Origin: Zhihengliuella sp. ISTPL4
GTDB taxonomy: Bacteria; Actinomycetota; Actinomycetes; Actinomycetales; Microbacteriaceae
Direction: 5' to 3'
Assembly: GCF_002848265.1 (NCBI RefSeq)
Contig: NZ_CP025422.1
Coordinates: 930,001-994,000, forward strand
DNA length: 64,000 nucleotides
Below the pieces are notes generated by a model. That model did not search any database. It saw only the letters and a list, made by a program, of their open reading frames with translations, and was not told the DNA's origin. Below, one piece after another: positions 54,953-63,304 of this stretch (the stretch's first letter is position 1; each line of letters begins with the position of its first letter). Made by a program: the position numbers and the translations under genes.

Positions 54953-54957
54953 CCGGG

Positions 54958-55821
54958 TCAGCGCCTCCGCTGGCAGCGCGGGCAGAAGTGCGAGGAGCGG
55001 TTCATGAATGCGGCACGGGTGATCGGCGTGCCGCAGCGCGGGCAGGGCTTCCCCCCGCGACCGTAGGCGTTGAGGGAGTGGGCGAAGTACCCAGCCTGCC
55101 CGTTGACGTTGACGTACTGGGCGTCGAAGCTCGTGCCGCCCTCGGCGAGAGCCTTCTGCAGGACCGATCGCACCTCGGCGAGCAGGCGGTTCACCGCCCG
55201 GGTCGGCAGAGCGTCGGCCGGCGTCTCCGGATGGATGCGGGCCGCCCACAGCGACTCGTCGGCGTAGATGTTGCCGATCCCGCTCACCAGGCCCTGGTCC
55301 AGCAGCACGCGCTTGATCGCGCTGTGCCGCCGGGCGAGAGCGGCGCGGAAGACCCGGTCGTCGAAGAACGGGTCGAGCGGGTCGCGGGCGATGTGCGCGA
55401 CCTGTGTCGGGATGCGGGAGGGGCCGTCGGCGATGAGAGCGTCGACGGCAAGGGAGCCGAACGTCCGCTGATCCGCGAACACGATCGCGAGCTCGCCATG
55501 GCGGGGATGCTCGATGCCGAGACGGACACGCTCGTGGCGCTCGGTCGGCGCGTCCGGCGCGCGGAGCAGCATCTGGCCGCTCATCCCCAGATGCGCGATC
55601 AGAGCGGAGGCCCCGTCATCCACAGGGAGCCAGAGGAACTTGCCCCGCCGCGCGGCCGCGGTGAAGCGGCGACCCTCCAGACGCTGGACGAAATCCGCGG
55701 CTCCGGCGGTGTGCCGGGTGAGCGCGCGTTCGTCGAACACGCTGACGCCGGTGATCACCGCGTCCACGGCAGCCGGTGCGAGGCCGGAGCGGACGACCTC
55801 GACCTCGGGGAGCTCAGGCAC
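54958..55821 (-). CDS. mutM: Formamidopyrimidine-DNA glycosylase
   Basis: Excises 8-oxoguanine from DNA. 287 residues: catalytic [13 protein letters not shown] (Pro2, Glu3), Lys in [11 protein letters not shown]2TH helix with [17 protein letters not shown] and the zinc finger with PCPRCGTPI and HFCPRCQ. The start overlaps the rnc stop by 8 bp. Confidence 0.96.
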   Translation of the reverse strand: MPELPEVEVVRSGLAPAAVDAVITGVSVFDERALTRHTAGAADFVQRLEGRRFTAAARRGKFLWLPVDDGASALIAHLGMSGQMLLRAPDAPTERHERVRLGIEHPRHGELAIVFADQRTFGSLAVDALIADGPSRIPTQVAHIARDPLDPFFDDRVFRAALARRHSAIKRVLLDQGLVSGIGNIYADESLWAARIHPETPADALPTRAVNRLLAEVRSVLQKALAEGGTSFDAQYVNVNGQAGYFAHSLNAYGRGGKPCPRCGTPITRAAFMNRSSHFCPRCQRRR

Positions 55822-56506
55822 GCTCGCTGAGCGTGCGCCAGGCGCTGAGTGCCGCCGCCATCTCTGCCGTCTTCTTGCTGCTGCCGGCGCCCGTCATGCG
55901 GACATCGCCGACCGCCACGGTCGCCGTGAAGCGCCGGTCGTGGTCGGGGCCACTGGCCTCGACCGAGTACTGCGGGGGCGTGGCGCCGAGGCGGGCCGCA
56001 AGCTCCTGCAGGCTCGTCTTCGGGTCCATCGCCGCGCCGTACCGCTCGGGGTCGGCGAGCAGCGGCTCTGTCAGACGCAGGACGAGCGCCGTGGCGGCCT
56101 CCGGTCCCGCGGACAGATACGTGGCGCCGATGACGGCCTCCATCGTGTCCGCGAGGATCGAATCCTTGTCGCGACCGCCGGTCTGCTCTTCACCGCGACC
56201 GAGCAGCAGATGGCTGCCCAGGTCGATGCCGCGAGCGACCTCCGCGAGCGCGACCGTCGACACGACGCTCGCACGGCGCTTCGCCAGCTCTCCCTCGTCG
56301 AGCTCCGGGTGCCGGGTGAACAGCATGACCGTCACGGCCTGCCCCAACACCGAATCGCCGAGGAACTCGAGACGCTCGTTGTGCGGGATGCCGCCGTGCT
56401 CGTACGCATAGGAGCGGTGGGTGAGCGCCAACTCCAGAAGCTCCGCGTCGATATCGACGCGGAGCTTGTCTGGGAGAGGCCTCGTCCCCCCGGGGACCTC
56501 CGTCAC
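55814..56506 (-). CDS. rnc: Ribonuclease III
   Basis: Cuts double-stranded RNA, including rRNA precursors. 230 residues: catalytic signature [29 protein letters not shown] with the second acidic site, and a C-terminal dsRBD ending [17 protein letters not shown] start ten bases after rpmF. Confidence 0.96.
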   Translation of the reverse strand: MTEVPGGTRPLPDKLRVDIDAELLELALTHRSYAYEHGGIPHNERLEFLGDSVLGQAVTVMLFTRHPELDEGELAKRRASVVSTVALAEVARGIDLGSHLLLGRGEEQTGGRDKDSILADTMEAVIGATYLSAGPEAATALVLRLTEPLLADPERYGAAMDPKTSLQELAARLGATPPQYSVEASGPDHDRRFTATVAVGDVRMTGAGSSKKTAEMAAALSAWRTLSERA

Positions 56507-56516
56507 GGTTCGCGAC

Positions 56517-56726
56517 TCAGACGTCGGCGACCTTGCGGCCCTTGTACTCCAGGAAGAGCTCGGTGCCCTGCGAGTCGGTGACGACCTTCGCCTGGTGCGG
56601 ACGGCTGTAGACGACCTTGCCGTTCTCGATGGTCTTGACGAGCGCGGGGGCCTCGGCCTTCCACTGCGCGCGGCGCGAGCGGGTGTTCGAACGGGAGACC
56701 TTGCGCTTCGGGGGGTTACCAGCCAT
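56517..56726 (-). CDS. rpmF: 50S ribosomal protein L32 (Cys-less form)
   Basis: 69 residues: [20 protein letters not shown], then a C-terminal tail. The four zinc Cys of many L32 proteins are absent, so this is the zinc-independent type. It follows DUF177 directly, the usual pair, and precedes rnc. Confidence 0.94.
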   Translation of the reverse strand: MAGNPPKRKVSRSNTRSRRAQWKAEAPALVKTIENGKVVYSRPHQAKVVTDSQGTELFLEYKGRKVADV

Positions 56727-56728
56727 GA

Positions 56729-57289
56729 CTAGCTCTCTTCTTTCTCGGCGGCACCGCGTTCTGCCGTGCCGTCCTGGTCTGTGATCTGCTGGAGCGCGCT
56801 CCACCGAGGATCGATGGGAGCGGCCTGCTCCGTTCCGGTGCTCTCGGTCAGCCTCTCGCCTGTGACCGGGTCGAGCCCGAGGCAATCCGGCTGACACACC
56901 GGCTGAAAAGGAAGGGCCAAAACGGCCGCATCCCTGACGAGAGTTTCAAGATCCACGTGGTCGTCTTGAACCTCGAAGTCAGTTTCTTCCTCACCAGGAT
57001 ACGCGAAAAGCTCCTGGAACTCGACTTCGACGGGCCGAGCGATGTCGGTGAGGCATCGGCCGCACACGCCGACGTACTCGCCCTCCGCCTCTCCGGTGAC
57101 GAGGATGCCCTCATGGACGGACTCCAGGCGCACGTCGAGATCGAGCTCCGAACCCGCCTCGAAGGAGACGATCCCCTCCCCCCACTGCTCCGTCAGGGGC
57201 ACCGAGAAGGAGTGCTCGCGCATCTCCCCCGGGCGCCGGACGATGTCACGGACGGGGAGGACGAAGGGGCTGTTGAGTCGGGAACGCAC
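56729..57289 (-). CDS. DUF177 (YceD) family protein
   Basis: 186 residues. GVCGRCLTDIARPVEVEFQELF and a later CQPDCLGL mark the family; the paired Cys may bind metal. Thought to aid 23S rRNA or L32 assembly. GTG start, with TAGCAT six bases upstream. Confidence 0.9.
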   Translation of the reverse strand: MRSRLNSPFVLPVRDIVRRPGEMREHSFSVPLTEQWGEGIVSFEAGSELDLDVRLESVHEGILVTGEAEGEYVGVCGRCLTDIARPVEVEFQELFAYPGEEETDFEVQDDHVDLETLVRDAAVLALPFQPVCQPDCLGLDPVTGERLTESTGTEQAAPIDPRWSALQQITDQDGTAERGAAEKEES

Positions 57290-57353
57290 CCCGCCATGCT
57301 ACCCGGGTCACCCGAGAGAAGGGCCGGGAGAGTACCGGGAGCGGGAGGTGAAT

Positions 57354-57851
57354 TCAGATCCCGCGGGCGCCGGTGTCGAGGAACGAGGCGACGGCCGGCG
57401 GCACGAAAGGCGAGACATCGCCGCCCAGCCCGGCAACCTGTCGCACCAAGGAGCTCGAGACCATCGCGTGCGCGGGGTCAGGAAGCAGGAAGACGGTCTC
57501 GATGTCGGCGAGGTGCCGGTTGACGATCGCCATCGGCGACTCGTAGGCCACGTCGACCTGCGAGCGGATGCCCTTCACGAGCACGCCGGCGTTCACATCG
57601 CGCGCGTAGTCGACGAGCAGCCCCATGCTCCACGAGCCGATGACGATGTTGCCCGCCATGCCGTCCTCGGCGATCGAGCGTTCCAGAAGGGCGAGGCGCT
57701 GCGCGATCGGCAGCATCGCCTCTTTGCCCGGGTTGTGCACGACGAGCACGTGCAGCTCGTCGTAGAGGGCGGCCGCACGCCGGATCACGTCGAGATGACC
57801 CAGGGTCGGCGGATCGAAGGAACCCGGGACGACGGCGATCCGGCTGCTCAT
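57354..57851 (-). CDS. coaD: Phosphopantetheine adenylyltransferase
   Basis: Penultimate step of coenzyme A synthesis. 165 residues: [19 protein letters not shown] with the TxGH motif, [13 protein letters not shown], and [15 protein letters not shown] ends seven bases before the ATG, so it may be transcribed apart from recG. Confidence 0.96.
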   Translation of the reverse strand: MSSRIAVVPGSFDPPTLGHLDVIRRAAALYDELHVLVVHNPGKEAMLPIAQRLALLERSIAEDGMAGNIVIGSWSMGLLVDYARDVNAGVLVKGIRSQVDVAYESPMAIVNRHLADIETVFLLPDPAHAMVSSSLVRQVAGLGGDVSPFVPPAVASFLDTGARGI

Positions 57852-57882
57852 GGAATCCAGCCTAGGGCACCCGGAACGGCGT

Positions 57883-60057
57883 TCAGTTCTTCGCGAGCGC
57901 CGCGCGGTCCTCGTCGGTGACGCGCCGGCCGATGGCCTCCCGGAGCCCGGGATGTGCCGCCAGCTCGGGGTCGGCGGCGAGGATGTCCTCGGCGAGCTCG
58001 CGAGCCCGGGTGATGAGAGCGGCATCCTTGACGACGCGCAGGAGTTTGAGGGACGACCGCACACCCGCCTGTGCCGCACCGAGCACATCGCCCTCGCCGC
58101 GGAGTTCGAGGTCGACCTCGGCCAGTGCGAAGCCGTCGAGGGTCGCAGCGACCGCATCGACCCGCTCGCGGGCCACCGACCCGGCCTCGGCCTCGGTGAC
58201 GAGCAGGCACAGCCCCGGAACCCCTCCTCGGCCCACCCGACCGCGGAGCTGGTGCAGCTGGGACACGCCGAAGCGGTCCGCGTCCAGCACGATCATCGTC
58301 GAGGCGTTGGGGACGTCCACACCCACCTCGATCACCGTCGTCGCGAGGAGGAGGTCGATCTCGCCCCGGGCGAAGGCCTGCATGACGGCATCCTTCTCGT
58401 CGGAGGGCATCTTCCCGTGGAGCACGGCCCGCCGGAGCCCGCCGAGGGTCGGATGCGTGGCCAGCGCCTCGTCGAGCTGGACGACGCCCCAGCGCGGACC
58501 CTTGCCGCCCTCGGGAGCGAGCAGCGCCTGCTCCCCCGGTTCCGCCGTCTTGGCCGCGGTGTCGATGGCCGCGCAGACGGCGAAAACCTGCCGCCCCTGC
58601 GCGATCTCCTCCGCCGCCCGCTCCCACACCCGGTTGAACCAGCCCGGATGCTCGGCCAACGGCGCGACATACGACTCGATGCCGGCGCGCCCGGCGGGCA
58701 TCGTCCGGATGACCGAGGTGTCGAGGTCACCGAAGACCGTCATCGCGACCGTCCGCGGGATCGGCGTCGCCGTGAGGACGAGCGCGTGCGGGCTGGACCC
58801 CTTCGCGCGCAGCGCCTCCCGCTGCTCGACCCCGAACCGATGCTGCTCATCGACCACGACGAGCCCGAGGTCGGCGAAGGTGGTCTTCTCCCCGAGGAGC
58901 GCATGGGTGCCGACGACGATCAGCGCCTGACCGGAGGCGACGCGCAATGCGGCCTTACGGCGATCGGCCGCGGGCATCTGCCCGGTGAGCAGGGTCGGCA
59001 TCAGCAGCGGGGCGAGCTGCGGGCCGAGCATCTTCGTGATGGAGCGCAGATGCTGCCCCGCGAGGACCTCCGTCGGAGCGATGAGGGCCGCCTGCCCCCC
59101 GCTCTCGGCGACCTGCAGCATCGCCCGCAGGGCCACCAGCGTCTTCCCCGAACCGACCTCGCCCTGCACGAGCCGGTTCATCGGCCAGGACCCGACGAGG
59201 TCCTCCGCGATCTGGACGCCGACCGTTTGCTGGTCGGGCGTGAGCGTGTAGGGCAGGGCGGCGTCGAAGCGCTCCAGGAGCCCGCCGGGCGTCGCCGGCC
59301 GCGAGGTCGCCGCCAGGGCACGCACCGCGTCGCGCTGCTGGAGCAGAGCCGTCTGCAGGGTCAGCGCCTCGTGCATGCGCAACGTCCGCACCGCGGGATC
59401 GATGTCGTTCCGGGAGCGCGGGCGGTGGATCGCTTCCAGGGCCTCCCGTGCCGTCAGCAGCTCCTCGCGCGAGCGGATCTCCGGCGTCAGCGGGTCCGGC
59501 ACCGTCGGCAGGTCGTCGAGGACGCGGCCGACGAGCCGGGCGATCTGCCACGTCTGGATCGCGGAGGTGGCCGGATAGATCGGGATCGGCACGGCCGCCC
59601 TCGCATCGGCGCGCCGCCGCGCCGCGTCCTCATCGTCGAACAGCTCGTACTCCGGGTGGGCGAACTGGGTCATGCCGTTGAACTCGCCGACCTTGCCGGA
59701 GAACACGCCGCGGCGCCCCACGGCCAGATCGTTGGAGCGCCACTCCGCCGCGCCGACGTTCTTCGCGAAGAACGTGAGCGACATACGACCGACACCGTCG
59801 CCGATGACGACGTCGACCATGGCCCCGGGCCGGTTGCGCATCCGGCGGAAGCTCGACGACAGGACCTCGGCCACGATGGTCACGGTCTCGCCGATGGGGA
59901 GGTCGCGGATGGGGGTGAGCTCCCCGGGGTCGGCGTATCGGCGCGGGTAGTGCGCGAGCAGGTCACCGACGGTCTTCATGCCGAAGGCGCGGTCGAGCGT
60001 CTTGGCCGACGCCGCGCCGAGGGCCTCCTCGAGCGAGGATTCGAGCGTGAGCGACAT
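57883..60057 (-). CDS. recG: ATP-dependent DNA helicase RecG
   Basis: Reverses stalled forks. 724 residues: an N-terminal wedge/OB domain (about 50-200), helicase lobes with [28 protein letters not shown] and the [10 protein letters not shown] motif VI. TAGACT lies six bases before the ATG. Divergent to rsmD across 60 bp. Confidence 0.96.
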   Translation of the reverse strand: MSLTLESSLEEALGAASAKTLDRAFGMKTVGDLLAHYPRRYADPGELTPIRDLPIGETVTIVAEVLSSSFRRMRNRPGAMVDVVIGDGVGRMSLTFFAKNVGAAEWRSNDLAVGRRGVFSGKVGEFNGMTQFAHPEYELFDDEDAARRRADARAAVPIPIYPATSAIQTWQIARLVGRVLDDLPTVPDPLTPEIRSREELLTAREALEAIHRPRSRNDIDPAVRTLRMHEALTLQTALLQQRDAVRALAATSRPATPGGLLERFDAALPYTLTPDQQTVGVQIAEDLVGSWPMNRLVQGEVGSGKTLVALRAMLQVAESGGQAALIAPTEVLAGQHLRSITKMLGPQLAPLLMPTLLTGQMPAADRRKAALRVASGQALIVVGTHALLGEKTTFADLGLVVVDEQHRFGVEQREALRAKGSSPHALVLTATPIPRTVAMTVFGDLDTSVIRTMPAGRAGIESYVAPLAEHPGWFNRVWERAAEEIAQGRQVFAVCAAIDTAAKTAEPGEQALLAPEGGKGPRWGVVQLDEALATHPTLGGLRRAVLHGKMPSDEKDAVMQAFARGEIDLLLATTVIEVGVDVPNASTMIVLDADRFGVSQLHQLRGRVGRGGVPGLCLLVTEAEAGSVARERVDAVAATLDGFALAEVDLELRGEGDVLGAAQAGVRSSLKLLRVVKDAALITRARELAEDILAADPELAAHPGLREAIGRRVTDEDRAALAKN

Positions 60058-60120
60058 GCTCCGAGTCTAGGGAACCGCACGGACACGACCGCGCGCCGCC
60101 TGTCGTATCGTGAACGGGTG
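60055..60120. promoter_or_regulatory. Divergent leaderless promoters for recG and rsmD
   Basis: TAGACT (minus, 60069-60064) and TATCGT (plus, 60106-60111) each end six bases before their start codon, ATG for recG and GTG for rsmD. Confidence 0.6.
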
Positions 60121-60729
60121 ACGAGGATCATCGCCGGAACGGCACGTGGCACCCGGCTCGACGTCCCCGGCGCCGGGACACGCCCGACGAGCGATCGCGT
60201 GCGCGAGTCGCTGTTCGGCGCTCTGGAGTCGCTCGACGCGATCGCGGACGCCCGCGTGCTCGACCTCTACGCGGGCTCGGGGGCGCTCGGGCTCGAGGCA
60301 CTCAGCCGCGGTGCCCGGAGCGCCGACCTCGTCGAGCGCGGCCAGCAGGCGGCAGCCGTCGTGCGGCGCAACGTCACTGCCGTCGCCAAGGCCTCCGGCA
60401 CCGCGACCGCACGGGTACAGGAGGCGACCGTCCGTGCGTTCCTCGGCCGGACGCCCGGCCCGTACGACCTCGTGTTCACCGATCCGCCCTACGACATCGA
60501 CGACGAGGCGATGAACGGCGACCTGGCTGCCCTCGCTCCGCTGCTCAGCGACGACGCCGTGGTGGTCGTCGAGCGGGCACGCCGTTCCGCCACGCCCGAC
60601 TTCGCGGCCGCCGGGCTCCGCGTGTTCCGGGAGAAGACCTACGGCGACACGACGCTGTGGTGGGCGGAGCCGGACCGGGAGGACGGGGCGCCCGACGTTC
60701 AGCCGGAGACGGAATCCCAGTCCCGGTAA
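60118..60729 (+). CDS. rsmD: 16S rRNA (guanine966-N2)-methyltransferase RsmD
   Basis: 203 residues: VTRIIAGTARGTRL start, RPTSDRVRESLFG, VLDLYAGSGALGLEALSRGA (SAM motif I) and the catalytic FTDPPYDI. The last 31 bp overlap the convergent thiL. GTG start supported by the TATCGT box and family N-terminus. Confidence 0.93.
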   Translation: MTRIIAGTARGTRLDVPGAGTRPTSDRVRESLFGALESLDAIADARVLDLYAGSGALGLEALSRGARSADLVERGQQAAAVVRRNVTAVAKASGTATARVQEATVRAFLGRTPGPYDLVFTDPPYDIDDEAMNGDLAALAPLLSDDAVVVVERARRSATPDFAAAGLRVFREKTYGDTTLWWAEPDREDGAPDVQPETESQSR

Positions 60730-61694
60730 GGGTCCCAGCCGCTGACGTCGACGGGACGGTCGTCGCAGAGCAGGTTCTCGTCACCCCGTGATCGCACGAC
60801 GCCGATCGCGCGGAACCCCGGCGGCAGCACGCCGTCCGGGAACGTCGCGAGCAGCGCATGGTCCTCACCGCCCGCGAGCGCCCGCTGCGGTGCCGCGCCG
60901 AGCGCCGCCGCATCGAGGGCGAGAGTGACGCCGGAGGCCTCAGCGAGGCGCTGCGCGTCGAGGGCGAGGCCGTCCGAGACGTCCATCATCGCCGTCGCGC
61001 CGGCCGCGGCTGCGACGACGCCGAGCCCGATGGGCGGCGACGGCCGCAGCTGCGCGGCGACCGCGGCGCTCTCCCCGGGTGCGAGAGCCGCGGGATCGAC
61101 CGGGACCGGCGTCTCGCCGTCTCGGAAGCGTCCGAACAGCACCGCCAGCCCGTGCGCGGCATGACCCAACTCTCCCGCGACAGCGACGATGTCGCCAGGG
61201 CGCGCCCCCGCCCTGGTCACCGGCGGGCGGCCTTCGAGGTCGCCCAGCGCCGTCACGGCGACTGTGAGGACCTCTGACACCGTGAGGTCGCCGCCGACGA
61301 CCGCGCACCCGGGGGCGAGCGCCGCGCAGGCCTCGCGGAAGCCGTCAGCCAGGCTCTCCACGAACGACAACCGGAGGTCACGGGGCACGGCCAGCGCCAC
61401 CAGCAGAGCCGTCGGACGCGCGCCCATCGCCGCGACGTCGGCGAGGTTGACGGCCGCGGCTTTCCAGCCGAGGTCGTAGCCGCTGGTCCACGCGAGACGG
61501 AAGTCCGGTCCGTGCACGAGCGTGTCTGTCGTCGCGACCACGGAGCCCGACGGTGCGGCGATCACCGCGGCATCGTCACCGGGGCCGAGGAGCGTGTGCG
61601 CGCCGAGCGGGGTCCGCTGGAGGATGGCGCGGAGGATGCGGCCTTCCGAGAGATCTCCCAGGCGCGGATCGTCGGAGTCGGGTCGGGAGGGCAT
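60699..61694 (-). CDS. thiL: Thiamine-monophosphate kinase
   Basis: Makes thiamine diphosphate from thiamine monophosphate. 331 residues, PurM fold: LLGPGDDAAVI, TDTLVHGPDFR, AVNLADVAAMGARP, VVGGDLTVSE and MMDVSDGLALDAQRLAE. Its start is 23 bp from the divergent DUF3515 gene. Confidence 0.95.
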   Translation of the reverse strand: MPSRPDSDDPRLGDLSEGRILRAILQRTPLGAHTLLGPGDDAAVIAAPSGSVVATTDTLVHGPDFRLAWTSGYDLGWKAAAVNLADVAAMGARPTALLVALAVPRDLRLSFVESLADGFREACAALAPGCAVVGGDLTVSEVLTVAVTALGDLEGRPPVTRAGARPGDIVAVAGELGHAAHGLAVLFGRFRDGETPVPVDPAALAPGESAAVAAQLRPSPPIGLGVVAAAAGATAMMDVSDGLALDAQRLAEASGVTLALDAAALGAAPQRALAGGEDHALLATFPDGVLPPGFRAIGVVRSRGDENLLCDDRPVDVSGWDPYRDWDSVSG

Positions 61695-61720
61695 GTCGTC
61701 AAAGGTAGCCTGGATGCATG
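61692..61720. promoter_or_regulatory. Bidirectional promoter with overlapping -10 boxes
   Basis: TACCTT (minus, 61707-61702) and TAGCCT (plus, 61706-61711) share two bases. The minus box ends seven bases before the thiL ATG and the plus box six bases before the DUF3515 ATG. Confidence 0.55.
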
Positions 61721-62200
61721 CTTCGTTCCCGCCGCCTCGCTGCCGTCGCGGGGGCGATCACCCTCGTCGCCGGACTCGCCGGATGCTCCACGACCGTGCA
61801 CCTCGAGCCTGCGGACGAGGCGAACGACCCGGCCTGCGCCAACGTCTCGGTGCTCCTGCCGGACAGCGTCGGCGGCTACGAGCGCGTGTGGACGGATGCG
61901 CAGGCCACGGGAGCGTGGGGAGACCCCACGGTCGTCCTGCGCTGCGGCGTGGAGCCGCCCGCTCCGTCCGACCTCGTCTGCACCACCCTCGGCGGCGTCG
62001 ACTGGTTGGTCCTGGAGCAGGAGGACGAGCGCCAGCGCCTCGTGACCTACGGCCGCGAGCCGGCCGTCGAGGTCATCATCCGCCGCGGCGAGCAGGTCGA
62101 CTTCCAGTCGATCGTCGACAGCCTGTCGTCGAACATCCAGTCCGGGCTCGCGCCGGCCACCGCGCAGTGCACGGACCGGGTGGAGTTCCCCGCGAGCTGA
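61718..62200 (+). CDS. DUF3515 family lipoprotein
   Basis: 160 residues with a lipoprotein signal (RSRRLAAVAG, hydrophobic core, LAGC with Cys23) and an extracytoplasmic domain containing LRCGVEPPAP and CTTLGGVDWLVLE. Function unknown, conserved next to thiL and ddl in actinobacteria. Confidence 0.88.
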   Translation: MLRSRRLAAVAGAITLVAGLAGCSTTVHLEPADEANDPACANVSVLLPDSVGGYERVWTDAQATGAWGDPTVVLRCGVEPPAPSDLVCTTLGGVDWLVLEQEDERQRLVTYGREPAVEVIIRRGEQVDFQSIVDSLSSNIQSGLAPATAQCTDRVEFPAS

Positions 62201-62221
62201 GCGCCGCGGGGAGCTCCGGCG

Positions 62222-63304
62222 TCAGCGGCGCAGGCCCGCCTCGACCAGTTCCGTGATGAGGTCGCCGTAGCCCAGCCCTGAGGCCACCCAGCACTTCGGG
62301 AACATCGAGATGGGCGTGAACCCGGGCATGGTGTTGAGCTCGTTGACGATGAGGTCGCCGTCCGGGGTGAGGAACATGTCCACCCGGGCGAGGCCGCGAC
62401 CGTCCACCGCCTGGAAGGCGCGGACGCCGGCCTCCTGGATGGCCGCCACCTCCGCGTCGGTCAGCTCCGCCGGGCACACCACGTCGACGCCGTCGCCGCC
62501 GAGGTACTTGCCCTCGAAATCGTAGAAGCCGCGGTCGGTCAGGACGATCTCGCCCGGAAGGGAGGCGCGGACGCCATCGGCGGTCTCCAAGACCGCGACC
62601 TCGATCTCCCGACCGGTGACGCCGGCCTCGATGAGCACCTTGTCGTCCTCCGCGAACGCGATAGCGAGGGCGGCGTCGAGCTCCTCCGGGGCCGTCACCT
62701 TCGAGACGCCGACGCTCGATCCGGCGCGAGCGGGCTTGACGAACACGGGCAGGCAGAGATCGGCGGCGCGCCGACGCACGGCCGTGGGTTCGGCATCCCA
62801 CTCGCGACGACGCAGCGTCAGGCCGGGCGCCACGGAGATGCCCGCCGCCTGGAGAGCGATCTTCATGAAGTGCTTGTCCATGCACAGCGCCGAGTCGAGT
62901 ACGCCACCGCCGGCGTAGGGCACCTCGAGCGTGTCGAAATAGCCCTGGATCGTGCCGTCTTCACCGTGGGGACCGTGCAGGATCGGCAACACGACATCGA
63001 TCTCGCCGAGTCCCTCCGTCTCGCCGCCGGGGTGCACGACCCGCAGCGTGCGGTCGCCGCCCGGTTCCGGCCAGAGCACCCGGGTACCGTTGTCCACGAC
63101 CTCGGGAAGGTGGGCGGCGTCCAGCGGGAACTTCGCCGGGTCGTCGTCCTCCAGCACGAAGGCGCCCTCGCGGGTGATCCCCACTGGGATCACGGCATAC
63201 CGGTCACGATCGATCGCGCCCAGCACTCCCCCCGCCGTTGCGGAACTGATCGAATGCTCGCTGGAGCGCCCTCCGAAGAGCACCACCACCGTCTGCTTGT
63301 CCAT
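62222..63304 (-). CDS. ddl: D-alanine-D-alanine ligase
   Basis: 360 residues: VVVLFGGRSSEHSISSATA, LPILHGPHGEDGTIQG, the ATP-grasp core with KPARAGSSVGVSKV and the C-terminal VNELNTMPGFTPISMFP. AGAGGA lies six bases before the ATG, inside the end of gpsA. Makes the D-Ala-D-Ala end of peptidoglycan precursors. Confidence 0.95.
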   Translation of the reverse strand: MDKQTVVVLFGGRSSEHSISSATAGGVLGAIDRDRYAVIPVGITREGAFVLEDDDPAKFPLDAAHLPEVVDNGTRVLWPEPGGDRTLRVVHPGGETEGLGEIDVVLPILHGPHGEDGTIQGYFDTLEVPYAGGGVLDSALCMDKHFMKIALQAAGISVAPGLTLRRREWDAEPTAVRRRAADLCLPVFVKPARAGSSVGVSKVTAPEELDAALAIAFAEDDKVLIEAGVTGREIEVAVLETADGVRASLPGEIVLTDRGFYDFEGKYLGGDGVDVVCPAELTDAEVAAIQEAGVRAFQAVDGRGLARVDMFLTPDGDLIVNELNTMPGFTPISMFPKCWVASGLGYGDLITELVEAGLRR

